IMG/VR virus record: IMGVR_UViG_3300037247_000358
Location: 1-50,476 of that record
Length of the DNA stretch: 50,476 nt
Direction: 5' to 3' (one strand)
DNA from: a virus
The translations under genes were made by a program, and so were the position numbers. Shown piece by piece: positions 39,731 through 46,538 of the stretch. The notes beneath the pieces are model-generated. The model worked only from the letters and a program-made list of their open reading frames with translations. It did no database searches and was not told the origin of the DNA. Within the stretch, counting starts at the first letter, position 1, and the number at the start of each line of letters is the position of its first letter.

Positions 39731-39984
39731 CTGAGAAAACCAAAGAACTACGTAGGCATAGGCAATGCCTACAAAAGTTTGGGCCGAAGAAAGCAGGACA
39801 CCCATCCATAGGGGAAGAATGCCCTGCGTGCCATCGGAACTTTGACGAAGGCGACTTCACAACTCTCATTTCTCTAGGTCCAGGTAACTGGATGGACGAA
39901 CGAAGAAAGGCCCGTCAGGGTAGGCCATACAGTGCAGTAGCAGTTTTAGTTCACTACGCCTGCGCGACAGGATGGGAGGAGTAA
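39727..39984 (+). CDS. Small zinc-type protein, 85 aa
   Basis: Contains Cys-Pro-Ala-Cys-His-Arg-Asn-Phe, then an acidic loop, and a Val-His-Tyr-Ala-Cys end. These are the usual ligands of a compact zinc domain. Basic N-terminus. Coupled to the preceding gene by ATGA. Confidence 0.65.
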   Translation: MTEKTKELRRHRQCLQKFGPKKAGHPSIGEECPACHRNFDEGDFTTLISLGPGNWMDERRKARQGRPYSAVAVLVHYACATGWEE

Positions 39985-39985
39985 C

Positions 39986-40186
39986 ATGACACTTCAGAAC
40001 GGTGACGAAACAACACTTGGCAGTGTTGCCATCAGGCCACTGCCCAGCTTGGCAATGCTAAACCACTGTGCTGTCTGCGACGGCCCGGCGGAGTTTGGCA
40101 TCTACCGGACGGTAGAAGGAGTGGAGGTGCTAACGGCGGTGGTGTGCGGAGAACATACAGTTCGTCCGAAGGAGTCAACAGCATGA
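39986..40186 (+). CDS. Small zinc-type protein, 66 aa
   Basis: Residues 25-60 contain Asn-His-Cys-Ala-Val-Cys-Asp and Val-Val-Cys-Gly-Glu-His, a four-ligand pattern similar to the preceding gene. Neighbouring small genes share this type, suggesting a local expansion of a knuckle family. Confidence 0.65.
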   Translation: MTLQNGDETTLGSVAIRPLPSLAMLNHCAVCDGPAEFGIYRTVEGVEVLTAVVCGEHTVRPKESTA

Positions 40187-40197
40187 CAACACCAAAC

Positions 40198-40214
40198 CGT
40201 TCACAGAGTAAACA
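40198..40214. promoter_or_regulatory. Degenerate operator-like site
   Basis: CGTTCA-CAGAG-TAAACA has a perfect right half and four of six bases in the left half. It lies three bases before the ATG at 40218, just as copy 3 lies three bases before a zinc-ribbon gene. It may be a weaker site of the same regulator. Confidence 0.4.
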
Positions 40215-40217
40215 CTT

Positions 40218-40454
40218 ATGTTAATGGTCTGTCGGCGCTGCGGTGACAGGAAGCCGCTATGCAGCGGTTGTTCCAAGCCAACCCCTAAACTCAGGGTGAA
40301 CGGAGCAGGGTTTATCAGTTGCACCAACCAAAACTGCCACAGGTACCAAAAGATTGTGCCAGAGGCCGAAGGCGGAGTCAGGGACATAATTTGTCTATCC
40401 TGCGTCACAGAACAAGCTAGTCAAGTTACTGAAAACAAAGAAGAAGCGGAGTAG
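40218..40454 (+). CDS. Cysteine-rich zinc-finger-like protein, 78 aa
   Basis: Cys-Arg-Arg-Cys-Gly-Asp-Arg-Lys-x-x-Cys-x-x-Cys, then Cys-Thr-Asn-Gln-Asn-Cys, then Cys-Leu-Ser-Cys: eight cysteines in four pairs, so two metal sites. The end is acidic. A second ATG six bases in is possible. The degenerate operator lies over its translation start region. Confidence 0.7.
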   Translation: MLMVCRRCGDRKPLCSGCSKPTPKLRVNGAGFISCTNQNCHRYQKIVPEAEGGVRDIICLSCVTEQASQVTENKEEAE

Positions 40455-40472
40455 CAACTCGGCAGAAACTTC

Positions 40473-40500
40473 TTGACACAGCTTCGCTATAAGCTATAAT
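40473..40500 (+). promoter_or_regulatory. Consensus sigma-70 promoter
   Basis: TTGACA (40473-40478), 16-base spacer, TATAAT (40495-40500): both elements are perfect consensus. It drives the 147-residue gene alone, which ends at an intrinsic terminator. Together they form a single-gene unit inside the early block. Confidence 0.85.
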
Positions 40501-40547
40501 AGTTTTGTGAGAAGTAACACTAACCCAACTAGGAGGCAAAAGCCAAC

Positions 40548-40991
40548 ATGAAAACCCGTGCAGTTACCTACGTAGTGACAGGCGAAGGCGATGACCGTTC
40601 AATCGCCACCGAAAAGGCGTTTGACAAACAGGTAAAGGCCGCAAAGGAAGCCGGAGGCGAAGAGCCCACTTTCAGTGCTGTCCAAACCTTCCAGGTCTAC
40701 GAGGTGGAAAACACCGAAGAGTTCCTGGAACTCGTCACCAATGAAGAAGAGCAGAAGAACATCATCAACCGTGCCTTGGTTCTCAAGCAGCAACAGGGGG
40801 CCCGGGCAATCCTGCTTGCGGACAACTTCGAGCAGGTTGAGGGCACTTACGACCTCAGAGAACTCTGCGGAGAACTCCGAGAGCGGCGTGCCGCAACACC
40901 GGCAGAGAAGGCACTCAGCGCCTTGGGCAAGCTGTCGCCAGAGGAACTGGCCGCAGTGATGCAGCAGTTCCAAGCCGCATCGGCGGGGTAG
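40548..40991 (+). CDS. Single-gene unit: highly expressed early protein, 147 aa
   Basis: AGGAGG precedes ATG 40548. The product is acidic and mainly helical, with a strand-rich first third and an Ala/Glu-rich tail that includes Leu-Ser-Pro-Glu-Glu-Leu-Ala-Ala-Val-Met. No domain is recognised. A consensus promoter in front and a strong terminator behind suggest a protein made in bulk early in infection, for example to inhibit or redirect a host activity. Role inferred only from context. Confidence 0.7.
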   Translation: MKTRAVTYVVTGEGDDRSIATEKAFDKQVKAAKEAGGEEPTFSAVQTFQVYEVENTEEFLELVTNEEEQKNIINRALVLKQQQGARAILLADNFEQVEGTYDLRELCGELRERRAATPAEKALSALGKLSPEELAAVMQQFQAASAG

Positions 40992-41022
40992 TATTAACTA
41001 CCAACCCGACTAAGCTGCAAAT

Positions 41023-41065
41023 TGCCGGGTGGTGTAGTCTAGCGACTATGCCATCCGGCATTTTT
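41023..41065 (+). terminator. Intrinsic terminator
   Basis: TGCCGGGTGG (41023-41032) pairs with CCATCCGGCA (41051-41060), including one G-U, and an inner TAGTC/GACTA stem extends it. TTTTT follows at 41061-41065. This is a classic rho-independent terminator for the unit that starts at 40473. Confidence 0.85.
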
Positions 41066-41146
41066 GTTGCCAACTCAAGTGCATTGCACTGAAGGAGCAC
41101 AGCAAAAATTGCTTGTAAGTCCTTGCAAAGACACTAGATAGAGTCC

Positions 41147-41176
41147 TTGACAGGACGAGTGACTCTGTGCTATCTT
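41147..41176 (+). promoter_or_regulatory. Weaker sigma-70 promoter
   Basis: TTGACA (41147-41152) and TATCTT (41171-41176), 18-base spacer, restart transcription after the terminator. A palindrome AGTGCA-T-TGCACT lies about 70 bases upstream. Transcription would begin near 41183. Confidence 0.55.
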
Positions 41177-41213
41177 GGCAGAACAGCACGCTTTAGTGTG
41201 GAGGATAAGAACT

Positions 41214-41666
41214 TTGTCGCATAAGTGTAGAATCTGGTACGACACCGACGTAAGTGCCTATCGGTTCTCCTGTTCCTACAGCCGGAACTTCATTGAAGCA
41301 ATAAAAGCCCTAATACCTGCCAGTGACCGCGCATATGATGACCAAACCAAAATATGGCTGTTCTCCGAACGGTTCTTCGACGCCGTAGCCGGTTTGGCCA
41401 AGAAGGTTTACGGGCCTAGCTACGTTTCTATTCTAACCCGACAACAAGCTGAGGCCAATACCCAAAAAGGTATTGCTAGAGGCATCAACGGCAAAATCGA
41501 AGACACTTTCATAGTCTTTGTCAAGCTGCTGCCATTCAATGCCGCGGCCAAGGCGTACCGGCAAGCTGCCATCGAGATGCACCCTGACAGGGGCGGCAAC
41601 CCAGAGCAAATGGCCCGGCTGAATGAGGTTTGGAGTAGAATCAAGAAGGAGTTTTACAAACAATGA
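41214..41666 (+). CDS. J-domain protein with HARP-like N-terminal domain
   Basis: TTG 41214 is the start because GGAGG lies nine bases upstream; a TTG at 41175 would begin before the expected RNA start. Residues 5-65 (Trp-Tyr-Asp, then Phe-Ile-Glu-Ala-Ile-Lys and Tyr-Asp-x-x-Thr-Lys-x-Trp-x-Phe) resemble the HARP-type domain seen in SMARCAL1-like proteins. Residues 106-148 are a J domain with His-Pro-Asp (123-125) and a preceding AYRQAAIE helix. J domains activate Hsp70 ATPases. No Hsp70 is encoded here, so the host's would be the target. Confidence 0.7.
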   Translation: MSHKCRIWYDTDVSAYRFSCSYSRNFIEAIKALIPASDRAYDDQTKIWLFSERFFDAVAGLAKKVYGPSYVSILTRQQAEANTQKGIARGINGKIEDTFIVFVKLLPFNAAAKAYRQAAIEMHPDRGGNPEQMARLNEVWSRIKKEFYKQ

Positions 41667-41902
41667 CCAGAATAAACACCGAAAGAATACCTCAACCATA
41701 CCGCAACAGGCTCATGGTCGACACAGGCAAGCTGTACCGAATCTACACCTTTCACATCAGGGTGTTACGATATTTCATGGCCCGCGACGAAATGAATGCC
41801 CTACTGCATGAGGATGCCCCGAAGTGGTCTCCACTTACAGAAACAGCCGAAATTATGAAGGTGGAACTGGAAGAACTCCTTAGGGAGGGGGACAAAAAGT
41901 GA
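41663..41902 (+). CDS. Hypothetical protein, 79 aa
   Basis: Starts in an ATGA overlap with the J-domain gene and ends in a GTGA overlap with the VWA gene. Helical and charged with no cysteines. The tight coupling suggests a shared process with the J-domain and VWA proteins. Confidence 0.6.
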   Translation: MTRINTERIPQPYRNRLMVDTGKLYRIYTFHIRVLRYFMARDEMNALLHEDAPKWSPLTETAEIMKVELEELLREGDKK

Positions 41903-42609
41903 CCGACAAACTAGACAAACCAAAGGCTGCACTGCCCACAACAGTACACCGAATCAAACTACCTGGCCTGCACAGCCGTCTCTACAAATCACAACAGAGC
42001 ATTACCAACAACCCCCCGGAATCCATGCCCAACCGCATCTGCATCCTACCGGATTGTTCTGGCTCCATGGGTAGTAGCGTCAGTGATAACCCAAACAAAT
42101 CGAAGATGGACTACCTAAAAGAGGCCGTTGAAAGTTTCGGTGAAAACTGCAAGTGGTCAGAGACCTCCGTCGCCGTAGTCTCCTTCCCATCCGATGTAAC
42201 AGAGTTACCACTCACCAACCAACAGGGTATGTTCGTCGCAGGCATCACAACCCTGAAAGTTTCCGGTGACACTCCGATGGGACATTCAATGGCCTTTGCC
42301 ATTGAAACTGTGCCAATGACAAGGGCCATCATCATCAGTGACGGCGAAGCCACTGACACCCCGCTACCGAGTGAAACTGCACGCCAGTATGCAGAGGCAA
42401 AGATTCCCATTGACTGTGTTCACATTGGGTACGACCAAAGGGGAGAGGGGCTACTACAGGAGATTGCCAAGGTTACTGGGGGGAAGTATATTAAATTTGA
42501 CAACGTGGCAAACTTTGCGAAGGCACTCAAGTATCTGACACCAGCGTACCGAGCGTTGCTGGAAGCACCAAGTGCGGCGGAAATTCTTGGGGCAAAGGAG
42601 GTGAAATAG
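41899..42609 (+). CDS. VWA-domain protein with intact MIDAS
   Basis: A 236-residue protein starting at GTG 41899. Residues 45-215 form a von Willebrand A domain. The metal-ion-dependent adhesion site is complete: Asp-x-Ser-Gly-Ser (52-56, in PDCSGSMG), Thr 125 in Gly-Asp-Thr-Pro, and Asp 148 in Ile-Ser-Asp-Gly-Glu. VWA domains bind protein partners through a metal. In phages they are sometimes found beside AAA ATPases, but none is adjacent here. There is no signal peptide, so it acts in the cytoplasm. Confidence 0.85.
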   Translation: MTDKLDKPKAALPTTVHRIKLPGLHSRLYKSQQSITNNPPESMPNRICILPDCSGSMGSSVSDNPNKSKMDYLKEAVESFGENCKWSETSVAVVSFPSDVTELPLTNQQGMFVAGITTLKVSGDTPMGHSMAFAIETVPMTRAIIISDGEATDTPLPSETARQYAEAKIPIDCVHIGYDQRGEGLLQEIAKVTGGKYIKFDNVANFAKALKYLTPAYRALLEAPSAAEILGAKEVK

Positions 42610-42610
42610 C

Positions 42611-42817
42611 ATGGACCGCTCCAAGATGATAGAAAGGCTACAAGGCTGGGCCGCAACCCTAACAGAGGCACCAAAGACCCCAAACGCAGAGTTGTCACAG
42701 CTTCTCCGCAATTCGCCGGAATCGAGATACATTATATTGTCCTACAACCTCGCCCATATGTGGGCAGCAGATATGCTGGAGATTGTAACAGAACTAGAAG
42801 AATCGGAGGTAGTATGA
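42611..42817 (+). CDS. Small helical protein, 68 aa
   Basis: ATG 42611 follows the VWA gene by one base. Helical, with no cysteines. Its end overlaps the next start as ATGA. Family unknown. Confidence 0.55.
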   Translation: MDRSKMIERLQGWAATLTEAPKTPNAELSQLLRNSPESRYIILSYNLAHMWAADMLEIVTELEESEVV

Positions 42818-43215
42818 ACGGAGAACAGCTACATCTATCACCGGCAGAGTCCGGTGATTTGTACGTAACCAAACAACACGTTGCTGGAGTAATTACATCC
42901 GGCGGACGCCCAATCAAGATTCACGTCCGTGGTAAAGCTAAGCAACGCTACAAACGCCATGTAACTGGCCGCAAGGCTCCGTATGGCACACAGACGAAGC
43001 ACCACTACATGCTGTTACACTGTCCCAGGTGCGGACGAAGGATACTTAGCATTTACCGAATACGGCACACTTATAAATCAATCCACAATTGGTTGAGAAA
43101 AGCCTTCAACGCGGAGAGGTACTTCAAACGGCCAACCTTGTCGTTGAGTTGGTACACCGACAACAAGAAAAGACTTCTTTACGATACAAGCCTATTTGAG
43201 GGAGGTAATACATGA
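42814..43215 (+). CDS. Basic CxxC protein, 133 aa
   Basis: ATG 42814 lies behind GGAGG. The product is basic, with His-Cys-Pro-Arg-Cys-Gly-Arg-Arg near residue 70 and many Arg, Lys and Tyr. The C-terminus is less ordered. A DNA- or RNA-binding role is likely from the charge. Confidence 0.6.
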   Translation: MNGEQLHLSPAESGDLYVTKQHVAGVITSGGRPIKIHVRGKAKQRYKRHVTGRKAPYGTQTKHHYMLLHCPRCGRRILSIYRIRHTYKSIHNWLRKAFNAERYFKRPTLSLSWYTDNKKRLLYDTSLFEGGNT

Positions 43216-43496
43216 CCGTCTGGATAATCAAACGGCTACGAGTACAAGCCCTTGCAGGGTGGTTGTTGGTATGTATTCTAGCAACCATGCTGTATGCAGA
43301 ACGGAGAGTAAATGCAGGTCTGGTGGTTGAAGCATTCAGCATCCTAACCGTTGCTGAGAGCAATGCAGCTATGCTCACCGTGAGCAACACTACACTGGCA
43401 GAGTGCAATGAATACTTTGACCAGTACATCTCCCATATGAGAGCGGAGGGAGAATGGTTGGAGGTAATAGCAGAGGCTACGGACGTGACTAAATGA
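43212..43496 (+). CDS. Single-pass membrane protein, 94 aa
   Basis: Residues 10-30 form one hydrophobic helix after a basic start, placing the C-terminal 60 residues outside the cytoplasm or inside depending on topology. It is ATGA-coupled to both neighbours. It directly precedes the FtsK-like gene, which lacks its own membrane domain, so it might provide an anchor; this is speculative. Confidence 0.55.
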   Translation: MTVWIIKRLRVQALAGWLLVCILATMLYAERRVNAGLVVEAFSILTVAESNAAMLTVSNTTLAECNEYFDQYISHMRAEGEWLEVIAEATDVTK

Positions 43497-44605
43497 CCCC
43501 CGAACAAATCAACGTAGTTGCCAAGGTAACCCTGAAACTACATGAGCTTGGCTTCGAGGCTGAGTTCCAACCGCCAATATCCATTGGCCCAATCATTTCA
43601 GTCTATCGTTACCTGCCAAAGGGCAGGACGAAGGTCACAAACATCGAAAGCCTGGCGGCAGACTTTGCAGTTACACTTGGTGTTGAGGATGTCTTTGTCA
43701 AGCGGCTGCCTGGCGAGACCTCTGTAGGAGTTTACGTTCCCAACAAAGACCGCAAGTGGGTCCCATGGACACAAATTGTGAACGAAGTCTGGGCACACAG
43801 AGCCAAAGTCCCCGTGCCGCTGGGTTTCGGTGTAACTCACCTTGGTGAACCGTTCGTTGAAGACTTGACAGCGTTGCCACACCTGCTGATAGCCGGAAGT
43901 ACCGGCTCTGGCAAATCCATACTACTAAGCGCCATGATTGCCAGTATTGTTTACAGTGTAAACAGTTCGGATGTTAAGTTTGTACTCAGTGACAGCAAAC
44001 ACGGTGCAGAGTTTGGCTACTTTGCAGGGTCCCCACACCTACTGTTTGAGCCTGCCACTAGCGTTTATCAAACCATGGAGCAACTGGATTGGATTCTCTC
44101 CGAGCTAGACGACAGGATGAAATCCATAGCCAAAGCAAGTTGTAGGAACATCAAGGAATACCACGAGCGTGGCTTCAAGATGCCATTCATCGTAATTGTC
44201 CTCGATGAACTAGCAGATTTGCTGTCGTTCCGTGTTGGCAAAAGGAACGAAAAGGCAGCTGAAGAGAAACTTCAGAAGATTGTGCAGAAAAGCCGAGCCA
44301 CTGGCATCCACATGATTGCTGCTACGCAGAGACCAGATGTAAAGGTGGTTAGTGGAACGATTAAAGCCAACTTCCCTGCCAGGCTGAGCCTGCGACTACC
44401 AACCAGTGCAGACAGTAAAACAGTGCTCGGCACCGGCGGAGCCGAGCATTTGCTTAGCAAGGGAGACATGCTATTCATTAGTCCAAACAGGCCAGGAATG
44501 TTGAGGCTCCACGCCCCGTGGGTGGAACTGGATGATATAAAGGCCGCTGTGGACATGAGTGTTCAGAGGGAAAAACTACAACAGGGGGTGTCAGATGGCA
44601 ACTGA
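43493..44605 (+). CDS. FtsK/SpoIIIE-type DNA translocase, soluble
   Basis: The 370-residue protein consists of an alpha/beta N-terminal part and the motor domain. Walker A GSTGSGKS (135-142), Walker B with Val-Leu-Asp-Glu-Leu-Ala (236-241), Ala-Thr-Gln-Arg-Pro-Asp (277-282) and a C-terminal GTGGAEHLLSKGDMLF segment match FtsK. The membrane helices and the gamma DNA-reading domain of bacterial FtsK are absent. It could move DNA or strip proteins during replication or recombination. A copy of the 17-bp palindrome lies inside the gene. An operon role is inferred. Confidence 0.88.
   Translation: MTPEQINVVAKVTLKLHELGFEAEFQPPISIGPIISVYRYLPKGRTKVTNIESLAADFAVTLGVEDVFVKRLPGETSVGVYVPNKDRKWVPWTQIVNEVWAHRAKVPVPLGFGVTHLGEPFVEDLTALPHLLIAGSTGSGKSILLSAMIASIVYSVNSSDVKFVLSDSKHGAEFGYFAGSPHLLFEPATSVYQTMEQLDWILSELDDRMKSIAKASCRNIKEYHERGFKMPFIVIVLDELADLLSFRVGKRNEKAAEEKLQKIVQKSRATGIHMIAATQRPDVKVVSGTIKANFPARLSLRLPTSADSKTVLGTGGAEHLLSKGDMLFISPNRPGMLRLHAPWVELDDIKAAVDMSVQREKLQQGVSDGN
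43948..43964. promoter_or_regulatory. Operator-like palindrome, copy 5, inside the FtsK-like gene
   Basis: TGTTTA-CAGTG-TAAACA. It is the only perfect copy inside a gene, encoding Val-Tyr-Ser-Val-Asn. It shares the right flank TT-x-G of the other copies. The site could be a silencer, a roadblock, or a chance match. Confidence 0.6.
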
Positions 44606-44807
44606 GGCTCCAACCAATGAAAAAATGGCCACGTTACAGGGCAGGTACAGCATCATGCCCCTAACGGAGAGGGACCTAGTAATGCACCATATAATCGGCA
44701 GGAACAAGGCAAGAGTCTGGTCACAAAAACCACCTGACTTTTGGGGCGACTTTGAAAGGGCCCTTGACTATGTACAGCACCTAATGAAGAACGTGATAAC
44801 CACATGA
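44595..44807 (+). CDS. Hypothetical protein, 70 aa
   Basis: ATG 44595 is supported by GGGGG upstream and overlaps the end of the FtsK-like gene. The product is helical and basic. Unknown function. Confidence 0.55.
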   Translation: MATEAPTNEKMATLQGRYSIMPLTERDLVMHHIIGRNKARVWSQKPPDFWGDFERALDYVQHLMKNVITT

Positions 44808-45094
44808 AATCCTTTCTCGTCCTCGACCCCAACTACGACGACAGCCTCTTGCCAAAGAACAAGGCGATGACAGTTTTCGTCATCAGCAAATCTAACCAAG
44901 AGATTGTCAAAACCACTGTGGTAGAGCGCGGGGCGCTACCGGATTGGTACTTCGGTGTAGTCAAGGCGTACCCCAGTAGCCTCTACATGATTGTAGCCTG
45001 CAACATCAGCATAGCCGGTACAATACTGGGGTTTGCAACCGAAGAGGAGTTTAAGAAAGCAAACCTGCCGTTTGGAACAACAACAATTCAGTGA
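44804..45094 (+). CDS. Hypothetical protein, 96 aa
   Basis: ATGA-coupled to the previous gene. An alpha/beta-like sequence with a Tyr-Phe-Gly-Val-Val segment and a hydrophobic middle (Leu-Tyr-Met-Ile-Val-Ala-Cys). No known domain. Confidence 0.55.
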   Translation: MKSFLVLDPNYDDSLLPKNKAMTVFVISKSNQEIVKTTVVERGALPDWYFGVVKAYPSSLYMIVACNISIAGTILGFATEEEFKKANLPFGTTTIQ

Positions 45095-45104
45095 GGAGGA
45101 AAGA

Positions 45105-45488
45105 ATGACACAGTATATACCCTTTAACAATTACCTAGTGAAAGCCCTAGCACTTCAGTTGGATGGCGAGACTGAGAATCTAAAAACGCTGCACCGCGAC
45201 TTCAAAGAGCAAAGACTCTCTACAGCCGACTACACCGAGGTTGCCGAACAACTACTCGATTCAACCACCGCACTATACAGCGTGGTCTTTGACCTGGTGT
45301 CCACAATTTGGAACATCAACCGTCCAGCAGACCATCCGCTCAAATCGTTTCCGCCAAGGGCTGCTACAGTTAGGCATGAAATGGAACAAATCTCCGTTAT
45401 GCTGACGCTCAAAGCCATGTCACAGAAGGAGCAAGATGAAATCTTTGCCAAACTGGGCCAAAAGACACAGGCCGAGGACAAGAGCTAA
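45105..45488 (+). CDS. Helical protein, 127 aa
   Basis: GAGGAGG lies before ATG 45105. The product has long amphipathic helices and a basic end. It is followed by a strong promoter for the regulator gene. Unknown role. Confidence 0.6.
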   Translation: MTQYIPFNNYLVKALALQLDGETENLKTLHRDFKEQRLSTADYTEVAEQLLDSTTALYSVVFDLVSTIWNINRPADHPLKSFPPRAATVRHEMEQISVMLTLKAMSQKEQDEIFAKLGQKTQAEDKS

Positions 45489-45517
45489 GCTATTGAAAAC
45501 AAAAGAGAAAAAACTCC

Positions 45518-45547
45518 TTGACAGATGCAATGCAAATCTGCTACAAT
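45518..45547 (+). promoter_or_regulatory. Sigma-70 promoter for the RHH regulator
   Basis: TTGACA (45518-45523), 18-base spacer, TACAAT (45542-45547). The start codon of the next gene begins seven bases after the -10, so the RNA probably starts at or next to the ATG. Confidence 0.7.
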
Positions 45548-45553
45548 CCTGCC

Positions 45554-45724
45554 ATGGCAACCTCCGCCAACTCACACAAAAAAGTAACCACCTCTTTCCG
45601 AATCGAACCGGAACTGCTGCGCCTGTTCAGGAAGAAACATCCAAAGCTAGGCAATCGAAGCCGAATCATCAACAAGCTAATCGGGAAATACTTACAAGGT
45701 CGTATACCACTAAGCACAAACTAA
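45554..45724 (+). CDS. Ribbon-helix-helix regulator, possibly leaderless
   Basis: The 56-residue protein has the RHH pattern: a strand (Val-Thr-Thr-Ser-Phe-Arg-Ile), then Pro-Glu-Leu-Leu-Arg, then a second helix beginning Asn-Arg-Ser-Arg-Ile-Ile-Asn-Lys-Leu-Ile. RHH dimers are small repressors. ATG 45554 coincides with the predicted transcription start, so translation would be leaderless, as reported for lambda cI from PRM. An upstream in-frame ATG at 45518 lies within the promoter and is not credible. It is a candidate binder of the 17-bp palindromes. Confidence 0.65.
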   Translation: MATSANSHKKVTTSFRIEPELLRLFRKKHPKLGNRSRIINKLIGKYLQGRIPLSTN

Positions 45725-45748
45725 GAAACGAAGTCGGAGGTGCCAACC

Positions 45749-46291
45749 GTGACTTGTCAGGAATGTGAAAGGACTTCAACTTTTACCTGCACCAAATGTA
45801 ATGCCAGCTTTTGCCCCGACCACTTGTCTCCGCTAGACGGGGAATACTGCGTAAACTGCCTGACGATGGAATCTGCCGAAACAATATCAGAACCCCTCGT
45901 TGACGAAGAAGGTGTAACCCACAAGGGTCGCCACATCATAGTCACCGGGGAAATTTACCAAACTCAAGCCAGGGCCATCAGCGACAGGACAGATGAAGAA
46001 TTAGAGATTTGGATTTCCCACTACCAAGAGCTTGTGCGGGATGCTGAAAAGACATTAGAGTATCGCCGGATTATGAAAGGCATCCTACTCATCGAGCGGG
46101 CTGACAGGCAAGGCACAGCTAGCAAAATTCTCGCAAGAATTCGCATTCCAGCAGCAGCAAAGAAACACGGTGGCGTCACGTTAAGGAGTACTACTGCACC
46201 GCAGAAACTAGCAGCGGCGTTGAAGGCAGCAGGGGTGACTAAGGAAATGCTGGAAGGGATGATAGCCACAAAGATGGGGGTGAAGAAATGA
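45749..46291 (+). CDS. B-box/zinc-finger-like protein, 180 aa
   Basis: GTG 45749 follows GGAGG at normal spacing. Residues 2-35 hold three cysteine pairs and a histidine (Cys-Gln-Glu-Cys, Cys-Thr-Lys-Cys, Cys-Pro-Asp-His, Cys-Val-Asn-Cys), similar to B-box or treble-clef zinc fingers. A basic helical middle and a C-terminal Ala-Ala-Gly-Val-Thr-Lys-Glu-Met segment follow; this tail resembles that of the 38079 protein. Possible regulator. Confidence 0.65.
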   Translation: MTCQECERTSTFTCTKCNASFCPDHLSPLDGEYCVNCLTMESAETISEPLVDEEGVTHKGRHIIVTGEIYQTQARAISDRTDEELEIWISHYQELVRDAEKTLEYRRIMKGILLIERADRQGTASKILARIRIPAAAKKHGGVTLRSTTAPQKLAAALKAAGVTKEMLEGMIATKMGVKK

Positions 46292-46368
46292 AAAAGGGAA
46301 ATCTGTATGACATACTGTTAGTACTTGGAGCAGTTGCACTTGGATTACTCTTGGGAATTGGGCGTTAA
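46288..46368 (+). CDS. Tiny membrane protein, 26 aa
   Basis: ATGA overlap with the preceding gene. Residues 7-24 are one hydrophobic helix, and the ends are basic. It has a GGGGG ribosome-binding region. Small single-helix phage proteins of this type act on membrane targets, but the target is unknown. Confidence 0.5.
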   Translation: MKKGNLYDILLVLGAVALGLLLGIGR

Positions 46369-46370
46369 CT

Positions 46371-46538
46371 TTGAAGTTGGAATTTAAGTTACAGGACTGT
46401 TGGGTTGGCGTTTACTGGGAGGTGACAAAGAGGCCACATAGCAAATCCATGGTTGTTGACCTATGGGTTTGCTTATTGCCTACATTACCAATGCACTTTC
46501 AATGGGAACAAGGTACAGATAAGGTGAAAAAGGAATGA
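46371..46538 (+). CDS. Small phage protein with DCWVGVYW motif, 55 aa
   Basis: A TTG-started frame (46371, or 46377) contains Asp-Cys-Trp-Val-Gly-Val-Tyr-Trp, then Asp-Leu-Trp-Val-Cys-Leu-Leu-Pro-Thr-Leu-Pro. The pattern recurs as a very small protein in many phages. Its stop overlaps the nuclease start. The ribosome-binding site is weak, so the exact start is uncertain. Confidence 0.55.
   Translation: MKLEFKLQDCWVGVYWEVTKRPHSKSMVVDLWVCLLPTLPMHFQWEQGTDKVKKE

Noticed and set aside
41023-41060. tRNA-like 5' sequence with GGGTGGTGTAGTCTAG
   Set aside because: It lacks a T-arm and anticodon arm, and the whole stem is explained as an intrinsic terminator with a T-run.
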